Origin: Chloroflexota bacterium
GTDB lineage: Bacteria; Chloroflexota; Dormibacteria; Dormibacterales; Dormibacteraceae
NCBI GenBank assembly: GCA_005879675.1
Contig: VBJE01000214.1
Coordinates: forward strand, 1 to 35,933
Reading direction: 5' to 3'
Length of the DNA: 35,933 bases
The position numbers and the translations under genes were made by a program. Under the pieces are notes generated by a model that was not told the origin of the DNA, ran no database searches, and saw nothing but the letters and a program-made list of their open reading frames with translations. Positions 29,528 to 35,933 of the stretch are shown one piece after another; the stretch's first letter is position 1, and each line of letters begins with the position of its first letter.

Positions 29528-30183
29528 AAGCGTTTGCCCCGGACGTGCTCGATGTCGAACTTCGCGGTGTCCGCGATCAGCATCACCGCCATCACGCCGG
29601 CCTCGACCGGGTCGGTGACGACCACGTCCGCGGCGTCAGGCACGGAGCCCGCCATGTTCGTGCACAGGACGAGAATCCCCGACTCGCGGATCTCCCGCAC
29701 GGCGCGTGTGATCTCCCCGCCCATGATCGCTCCCGCGAGGACGAGCGCCCGCGCGCGGTGGAGGCGGGCGACAGCGCGAACGGCGTCGGCCAGCTGCTCC
29801 TCGCCCACCAGCGGGATGGTGTCGACCGAGATGCGCTCGCCGCGGATGTTGTGGCGATCCGCCTCCGAGATTGCGCCCTGAGCGACCATGCCGACCTGCG
29901 CGCCGCCCCCGATCACGATCACGCGCTTGCCGTAGATCGTCTGGAAGGTGGGCACGACGCCGACGTGCGTCACGCCGGGGACTCCCTCCAGGTCCGCGAT
30001 CAACCGGTGCTCGTCGGGGGCGCCCGACACCTCGAGCTGCAGGTCGGCGAGCGCCTCGCGTCGAGCCCCGCCCGCGACATAGCTGATGTTCGCGTTGTGG
30101 CGAAGGATCACGTCCGTGATCCTGTGGAGCACGCCGGGCTCATCCCGACACTCGACCAGGAGCCCGATCGTCTCCGCCGCCAT
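29524..30183 (-). CDS. ACT domain plus DUF5612 protein
   Basis: A 219-residue protein. Residues 5-75 form an ACT domain (IGLLVECRDEPGVLHRITDVILRHNANISYVAGG...LADLQLEVSG), which usually binds an amino acid. Residues 85-219 (GKRVIVIGGGAQVGMVAQGAISEADRHNIRGERISVDTIPLVGEEQ... and LVLAGAIMGGEITRAVREIRESGILVLCTNMAGSVPDAADVVVTDPVEAGVMAVM) match DUF5612, a Rossmann-like domain known mainly from methanogenic archaea. The start lies 8 nt after TATCGT. It is divergent from the cimA operon, so an amino-acid-linked role is plausible. Its presence outside archaea is noteworthy. Confidence 0.78.
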   Translation of the reverse strand: MAAETIGLLVECRDEPGVLHRITDVILRHNANISYVAGGARREALADLQLEVSGAPDEHRLIADLEGVPGVTHVGVVPTFQTIYGKRVIVIGGGAQVGMVAQGAISEADRHNIRGERISVDTIPLVGEEQLADAVRAVARLHRARALVLAGAIMGGEITRAVREIRESGILVLCTNMAGSVPDAADVVVTDPVEAGVMAVMLIADTAKFDIEHVRGKRF

Positions 30184-30191
30184 GGCGGAGA

Positions 30192-30197
30192 ACGATA
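30192..30197 (-). promoter_or_regulatory. -10-like box for the ACT-DUF5612 gene (leaderless type)
   Basis: TATCGT on the minus strand lies 8 nt before ATG 30183. The gap TCTCCGCC has no Shine-Dalgarno sequence. The context nearly repeats that before the transglutaminase start at 26260. Confidence 0.45.
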
Positions 30198-30295
30198 GTC
30201 AGAATCAGGCCTCGGCCGCGCCCCTGTCGCCGCCGCACCAAACAGCGGCCAAGGGATTGGAGGCCGGAACCATGCGCGCGACGGCCGCGATGCCT

Positions 30296-30301
30296 TAGGC
30301 T
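30296..30301 (+). promoter_or_regulatory. -10-like box for the cimA leader (leaderless type)
   Basis: TAGGCT lies 9 nt before the leader-peptide ATG at 30311, the same spacing as other leaderless-type starts in the window. The -35 is not recognisable. Confidence 0.35.
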
Positions 30302-30310
30302 TCCGGCCAC

Positions 30311-30367
30311 ATGCGCAACAGCCGCGCGATCGCGATCGAGATTACCCGGGGAGGTCCCCCGACTTAG
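30311..30367 (+). CDS. Ile-rich leader peptide of the cimA-ppc operon (18 aa)
   Basis: ATG 30311 opens an 18-codon frame encoding MRNSRAIAIEITRGGPPT, ending in TAG at 30365-30367. Three Ile codons (ATC, ATC, ATT) lie within five codons at 30329-30343, followed by Thr. The next gene makes an isoleucine precursor, so this is what an attenuator leader would contain. The codons just after the Ile run lie in the antiterminator arm (30349-30357). A ribosome stalled at Ile codons would leave that arm free, and one reaching the stop would mask it. Peptide length, codon content and position all support a control role; expression has not been shown. Confidence 0.6.
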   Translation: MRNSRAIAIEITRGGPPT

Positions 30368-30399
30368 CGCGCGGCGCTGATGTCGGTTGGGCCTCCCGG
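30348..30399 (+). promoter_or_regulatory. Antiterminator arms of the cimA attenuator
   Basis: GGGAGGTCC (30349-30357) can pair with GGGCCTCCC (30389-30397, with one G-U pair). This uses the left arm of the terminator stem, so the two structures exclude each other. The first arm overlaps the last codons of the leader peptide. Confidence 0.55.
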
Positions 30400-30424
30400 C
30401 CAGAGAAGGTCGGGAGGTTTTTTT
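30392..30424 (+). terminator. Attenuator terminator, also sequestering the cimA RBS
   Basis: CCTCCCGGCC (30392-30401) pairs over 10 positions, one of them G-U, with GGTCGGGAGG (30408-30417) around AGAGAA, then seven Ts (30418-30424). The cimA ATG follows at once at 30425. GGGAGG in the 3' arm is the only Shine-Dalgarno sequence for cimA (7-nt spacing), so the stem could block both transcription and translation. Confidence 0.75.
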
Positions 30425-31997
<1,573 letters not shown>

Positions 31998-32020
<23 letters not shown>

Positions 32021-34550
32021 GGAGTCCGCCCGGCAGGAGATCCCGCCCGAGCTGAGGCGCGATGTGCGCCTGCTCGGCGACATGCTGGGCAGGGTCATCG
32101 CGGACTACGGGGGCGCGACGCTCCTGCGCGACGTCGAGCGGCTGCGCAGCCTCGTCATTCGCGCCCGCGACGACGACCGCTTCGAGCGCGAGGCCGAGAA
32201 GCTGGTCGCCTCCTGGAAGCTCGAACGCGCCGAGCTGGTGGCGCGCGCGTTCACCTGCTACTTCCATCTCGCGAACCTCGCCGAGGAGCACCACCGCGCG
32301 CGCGTCATCCGCGAGCGGGACCGTGGCCCCGAGCCTCTGCCCGAGTCCATCGCGGCGACCGTGGGCACGCTGCAGCCTCGTCTCGGCCGCAAGCGCCTGA
32401 CGGCACTGGCCGCTGGCCTCGAGGTGCACCCTGTCTTCACCGCCCACCCGACCGAGTCGCGCAGGCGCGCGGTCGTGACCGCCATCCGGCGCGTGGGCGA
32501 GCAGCTCGAGCGGCTGGACGACCCGAGGACGTCGGACACGGAGCGCGCCGACGCCGAACGGCGTCTCGGCGAAGAGATCGACACCCTCTGGCGGACGGCC
32601 CAGGTGCGCACCGCGCACGTGCGTCCGCTCGACGAGGTGCGGTCGTTCATGGCGGTGTTCGACGAGACGCTGTTCCGCATGGCGCCCGAGGTTCTTCGCG
32701 CCTTCGACACCGCGCTTGGCGAAAGCGTCCCGCCGTTCCTCCGGTTCGGCAGCTGGATCGGCGGCGACCGGGACGGCAATCCGTCGATCACGGCCGAGGT
32801 CACCGCGGAGACGATGGCGATCCACTCCGAGCACGCCCTGCTGGCGCTCGAGACCGTCGCCGATCGAGTGGGCCGCTCGCTCACGGTCGACCTCGAGACG
32901 ACTCCGCCTTCACCCGCGCTGCGGCGGCGGCTGCCGCGGCCGGCGGCCGAGCCGCACCGCGAGTTCCTCCTCCACGTGGCGCGCCGCCTGCGCGCGACGC
33001 GGCTCGTCGAGCGCGAGCTCGCCTACGGGTCCGCGCGCGACCTTGTCGAGGACCTGCGCTGCGTGCGCGACTCGCTCGACGCCGCCGGGGCTGCACGCCT
33101 TGCCTCAGGCGAGGTGCAGCAGCTCGTGTGGCAGGCCGAGACGTTCGGGTTCCACCTGGCCGAGCTCGAGGTGCGGCAGCACAGCGGCGTGCACGAGCAC
33201 GCGCTCGGCGAGGTTCGCGGACGGGGCAAGCTTTCGGCGCAGTCGCGCGAGGCGCTGGACACCCTCGGCGTGATGGCGAAGCTCCAGTCGCGATACGGCG
33301 CCGAGAGCTGCCGGCGCTACGTCGTCAGCTTCACCCGCGACGCGCGCGACGTGGCCGCGGTTTACGAGCTGGCCAAGCACGCGACAGGCGGGCGCGCCCC
33401 AGTCCTCGACGTCGTGCCGCTCTTCGAGACTCTCGACGATCTCTCCCGCGCGACCGCGGTCATGGACGAGGTGGTCGAGCTCGGCCCGGTGCGCAAGCGT
33501 CTCGCGGCCAACAATCGGGCGGTCGAGGTGATGCTCGGCTACTCGGACTCGGCGAAGGAGATCGGTCCGCTGTCGGCGACGCTCGCCCTGCATGACGCGC
33601 AGGCGGCGCTGACCGCGTGGGCGAAGAAGCGGGGTTTGCGACTGACCCTGTTCCACGGCCGCGGCGGAGCTCTCGGCCGGGGCGGCGGCCCGGCCAACAG
33701 GGCAGTCAGGGCCCAGGCGCCAGGCTCTGTCGCGGGACGCTTCAAGGTCACCGAGCAGGGAGAGGTCATCTTCGCGCGCTATGGCAACCGCGCCATCGCC
33801 CGCCGCCACATCGAGCAGGTCACGTCGGCGGTGCTGGAGGCGTCGGCGCCGGGCGGCTCGCGTCGCGACCCCGCCCACTCGTTTCGCGAGCTGGCCGCGG
33901 CGATCGACGGCCCATCGCGCGCCGCGTACCGCCGGCTCGTCGAGGCGGGAGGGTTCGAAAGGTGGTTCCTGCAGGTCAGCCCGATCGAAGAGCTGGGCAA
34001 GCTGCGGATCGCATCGCGGCCGCAGCGCCGGGCGGGCAGCCGGAGCCTCGAGGACCTGCGCGCGATCCCGTGGGTGTTCGCGTGGTCGCAGATGCGCCTC
34101 AACCTGCCCGGCTGGTACGGAATCGGCAGCGGGCTCGCTGCCGCGGCGCTGCCGGAGCTCCGGCGCGCCTACTCGGAATGGCCGCTGTTCAACGTGATGC
34201 TCGACAACGCCGAGATGAGCCTCGCCAAGACCGACCGCCGGATCGCCGAGCGCTACATGGCGCTGGGCGACGGGCCCGAGCTCGCGGCGATGGTGCTGGA
34301 GGAGTACGAGCTGACGATGGAGCGGGTGCTCGCGGTCACCGGCCACCGCCGCCTGCTCGAGGACCGGCGGGTGCTGTCATGGGCGATCGAGCTCCGCAAT
34401 CCTTACGTCGACGCGCTCTCGCACCTCCAGCTGCGTGCGCTGCGCGCGTTGCGCAACCGCAGGACTCCGCGCGCCGACCGCAAGCGGGCCGAGCGGGTGT
34501 TTCAGCTCAGCGTGAACGGGGTCGCGGCCGGACTGCAGAACACGGGGTAG
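31998..34550 (+). CDS. ppc: Phosphoenolpyruvate carboxylase
   Basis: An 850-residue enzyme converting PEP and bicarbonate to oxaloacetate. Key blocks: VFTAHPTESRRR (catalytic His150), SWIGGDRDGNPSITAEVT, FHLAELEVRQHS, VMLGYSDSAKEIGPL, LTLFHGRGGALGRGGGPANRAV, and the C-terminal SVNGVAAGLQNTG needed for activity. The GYSDSAKEIG block differs from the common GYSDSNKDGG, and the protein is at the short end of the family. GTG 31998 is used; it lies within the end of cimA, so translation is probably coupled. The pair links oxaloacetate supply to a branched-chain amino acid step. Confidence 0.95.
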
Positions 34551-34558
34551 GAATGACT

Positions 34559-34581
34559 CCCTCTCCCCCTCGGGGAGAGGG
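34559..34581. repeat. Palindromic CCCTCTCCCC repeat, two-way terminator
   Basis: CCCTCTCCCC (34559-34568), loop CTC, GGGGAGAGGG (34572-34581): a perfect 10-bp stem right after the ppc stop and before the convergent HD-GYP gene. It shares both arms with the element at 24422-24444, and is followed by CTGGGGAGC. The rest of the 100-bp gap holds nothing else I can identify. Confidence 0.65.
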
Positions 34582-34650
34582 CTGGGGAGCAATCAGATGG
34601 CGAAGCGAGCTTGCGAGCCGTCCTTATCGCGCTTGCGCGCAGGGGCTTAA

Positions 34651-35610
34651 TCAGGCAGCGCCGAGATGATGCAACGTCGGCAGCTCCGTGGCCAGGAGCT
34701 CGACCGTCTCCGGGTCCCACTGGGTGCCCGAGCCGGCGCGGAGCACCGCCAGGGCCTCCTCGGTCGACCGGCGCGTGCGGTAAGGACGGTCGTTGACCAG
34801 CGCGTCGAACGCGTCGCAGACGGACACGATCCGCGCGACGCGTGGAATCTCCCGCGCCTTCAGCCCGTCCGGGTAGCCCGACCCGTCGTAGCGCTCGTGG
34901 TGGTGACGGATGATCGGCAGCAGGCCCGACGTCGAATGCAGCGGACGGACGATGCTCTCACCGATCTCGACATGCGCCTGCATAAGCGGCAGCTCGATCG
35001 CGTTGAGCGGTCCGGGCTTGTGGAGGATCGAGTCCGAGACGCCGATCTTGCCGATGTCGTGGATGATCCCGCCCCGGTACAGGGTGTCGAGCGTCGGCTC
35101 CGAGAGCCCGAGCTTCTGACCGAGCAGGCGCGCCGACTCGCCGACACGGTGCGTGTGGCGCTCGGTGAAGGAGTCCTTGGCTTCGACCGCGGTGGCGAGC
35201 GAGAAGATCACATGCTCGGCGCTGTCGAGGGTGTTGTAGAGCTCTTTCAGCCGCAGGGCCGAGCGGACCCGCGCGATCAGCTCCGCACCCTCGACCGGCT
35301 TGGCCATGAAGTCGTCGGCGCCGGCTTCGAGCGCCATCACCCGGTGCGTCGTCTGGCTGAGGCCGGTGATCATCACCACCGGCAGCAGGCGTCCGCGCGG
35401 CATCGCCTTGATCCGGCGGCACACCTCGTAGCCGTCCATGCGCGGCATGCGGACATCGAGCAGGACGAGGTCGGGCGCCTGGGCCTCGATCATCTCCAGG
35501 GCGGTGACACCGTCCCCCGCTTGCTGCACGTCGACGTCGATCGTGGAGAGGTAGATGCGGATCATCTCGCGGTTCGGCGCGCTGTCGTCCACGACCAGGA
35601 CTACCGGCAT
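34651..35610 (-). CDS. Response regulator with HD-GYP domain (c-di-GMP phosphodiesterase type)
   Basis: A 319-residue protein. The receiver domain (1-120) has Asp8/Asp9, phosphoacceptor Asp52 in LLDVRMPRMDG and Lys104 in AKPVEG. The HD-GYP domain (about 130-319) shows RHTHRVGESARLLG, GGIIHDIGKIGV (His184-Asp185), HVEIGESIV, HHERYDGSGYPDGLKAREIP and IVSVCDAFDALVNDRPYR. All usual metal-binding residues are present, so hydrolysis of cyclic di-GMP is likely, controlled by phosphorylation. ATG 35610 has a GGGGGAG ribosome-binding site; an earlier in-frame codon at 35634 is less likely. No kinase is adjacent. Confidence 0.92.
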   Translation of the reverse strand: MPVVLVVDDSAPNREMIRIYLSTIDVDVQQAGDGVTALEMIEAQAPDLVLLDVRMPRMDGYEVCRRIKAMPRGRLLPVVMITGLSQTTHRVMALEAGADDFMAKPVEGAELIARVRSALRLKELYNTLDSAEHVIFSLATAVEAKDSFTERHTHRVGESARLLGQKLGLSEPTLDTLYRGGIIHDIGKIGVSDSILHKPGPLNAIELPLMQAHVEIGESIVRPLHSTSGLLPIIRHHHERYDGSGYPDGLKAREIPRVARIVSVCDAFDALVNDRPYRTRRSTEEALAVLRAGSGTQWDPETVELLATELPTLHHLGAA

Positions 35611-35644
35611 CAGATCAACTCCCCCTCGAGCCACCGATTGGGCT

Positions 35645-35658
35645 GGGCCACCTGGCCC
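35645..35658. promoter_or_regulatory. Inverted repeat GGGCCA-CC-TGGCCC near the HD-GYP promoter
   Basis: A perfect 6-bp inverted repeat lies 2 bp downstream of the -10 box, over the expected transcription start. It could be an operator. Confidence 0.35.
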
Positions 35659-35660
35659 CT

Positions 35661-35691
35661 ATTGTTAGCTCAGGAGGGTGGCGACTCGCAA
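35661..35691 (-). promoter_or_regulatory. Promoter of HD-GYP gene
   Basis: On the minus strand, TTGCGA (35691-35686), an 18-bp spacer and TAACAAT (35667-35661) lie about 50 bp upstream of ATG 35610. Confidence 0.5.
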
Positions 35692-35726
35692 GTAGAAACG
35701 CCTGGCGATCGCCCGCCAACCGCTCG

Positions 35727-35933
35727 TCAGGCGATCGCTGTGCGCGCGTCCTGGACAGGTGTTCCGCGCATTCCCAGGGCTGCCAGCGCGCGTCGGAGGT
35801 GCCGGTTCGCCGCCACCAGGTCGCCCCGGGCCTCCAGGAGGTCGGCGTAGAGGGCGTGGCCGCGGGCCAGCCAGTCGGTGGCGTCCGCCGACTCGAACTT
35901 CCCGAGCGCTGCCGCGAACTGCGCATCGGTGGC
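35727..35933 (-). CDS. C-terminal end of a helical-repeat (TPR-like) protein
   Basis: The reverse strand is open from the window edge (frame starting at 35933) to TGA at 35729-35727, 68 codons. The sequence (ALGKFESADATDWLARGHALYADLLEARGDLVAANRHLRRALAALGMRGTPV) has the pattern of a paired helix such as a tetratricopeptide repeat, and a short Ala-rich tail. The N-terminal part lies outside the window, so no function can be assigned. Many such C-termini belong to large regulators or adenylate-cyclase-like proteins. Confidence 0.55.
   Translation of the reverse strand, partial: ATDAQFAAALGKFESADATDWLARGHALYADLLEARGDLVAANRHLRRALAALGMRGTPVQDARTAIA

Noticed and set aside
30380..30424. ATG 30380 as the cimA start
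   Set aside because: It would translate through the terminator hairpin and T-run (yielding GPPGQRRSGGFF) and lacks a ribosome-binding site; homology begins after ATG 30425.
35703..35736. Two GCGATCGC octamers resembling the cyanobacterial HIP1 motif
   Set aside because: Only two copies are seen in the window, and one partly overlaps coding sequence. In GC-rich DNA this is not evidence for HIP1 or a cyanobacterial origin. They could form a weak hairpin after the helical-repeat gene.

Overview
The window is a GC-rich (roughly 68-70%) bacterial chromosome segment with about 40 tightly packed genes. Many starts and stops overlap (GTGA, TGATG or CTAG junctions). I see no tRNA, rRNA, CRISPR array, insertion sequence or phage gene. 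An F420-dependent dehydrogenase homologue, a LytR-CpsA-Psr protein, a holin-X family protein and frequent leaderless-type starts (a TANNNT-like box 8-10 nt before the start codon) point to a soil bacterium of the Actinobacteriota / Chloroflexota / Dormibacterota type. This placement is inference; no marker gene settles it. No gene-free stretch exceeds 300 bp. The longest are 18111-18331 and 30184-30424, and both appear to hold RNA-level elements.

Layout. 1-5466: a cut-off DUF2268 protease coupled to a fosmidomycin-resistance-like MFS exporter, a divergent ornithine cyclodeaminase-family gene, a frameshifted DUF3052 gene plus metallophosphoesterase, a lipoprotein and a secreted glycosidase. 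5550-9399: LCP protein coupled to a secreted beta-propeller, a small ORF, a patatin lipase, a one-TM protein and a tiny C2H2 zinc-finger protein. 9471-14898: a ferritin-like diiron protein, proline dehydrogenase, several small zinc or membrane proteins, and a holin-X / DUF3618-like / YihY envelope operon. 14996-19268: F420 oxidoreductase, Nramp-related transporter, PAP2 phosphatase, CBS protein and a GSP17M-like stress protein. 19313-23972: an HEXXH protein and a five-gene operon (OmpR-type regulator, histidine kinase, two membrane proteins, DUF72). 24079-29527: a YCII protein, then a divergent island with two transglutaminase-like genes on one side and circularly permuted ATP-grasp, alpha-E and a third transglutaminase on the other. 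29524-34550: an ACT-DUF5612 protein divergent from citramalate synthase (cimA), which overlaps PEP carboxylase (ppc). 34651-35933: a REC-HD-GYP regulator and the end of a helical-repeat protein.

How genes fit together. ppc makes oxaloacetate (the aspartate/threonine precursor) and cimA starts isoleucine synthesis from pyruvate. They are co-transcribed behind what reads as a classical attenuator: an 18-codon leader peptide with three closely spaced Ile codons, an antiterminator, and a terminator whose 3' arm also carries the cimA Shine-Dalgarno sequence. The ATP-grasp / alpha-E / transglutaminase island matches a known but functionally unresolved conserved neighbourhood predicted to form and process amide bonds. 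Here it has three transglutaminase-like proteins, one lacking the usual catalytic His. Most other genes suggest envelope maintenance and stress tolerance.
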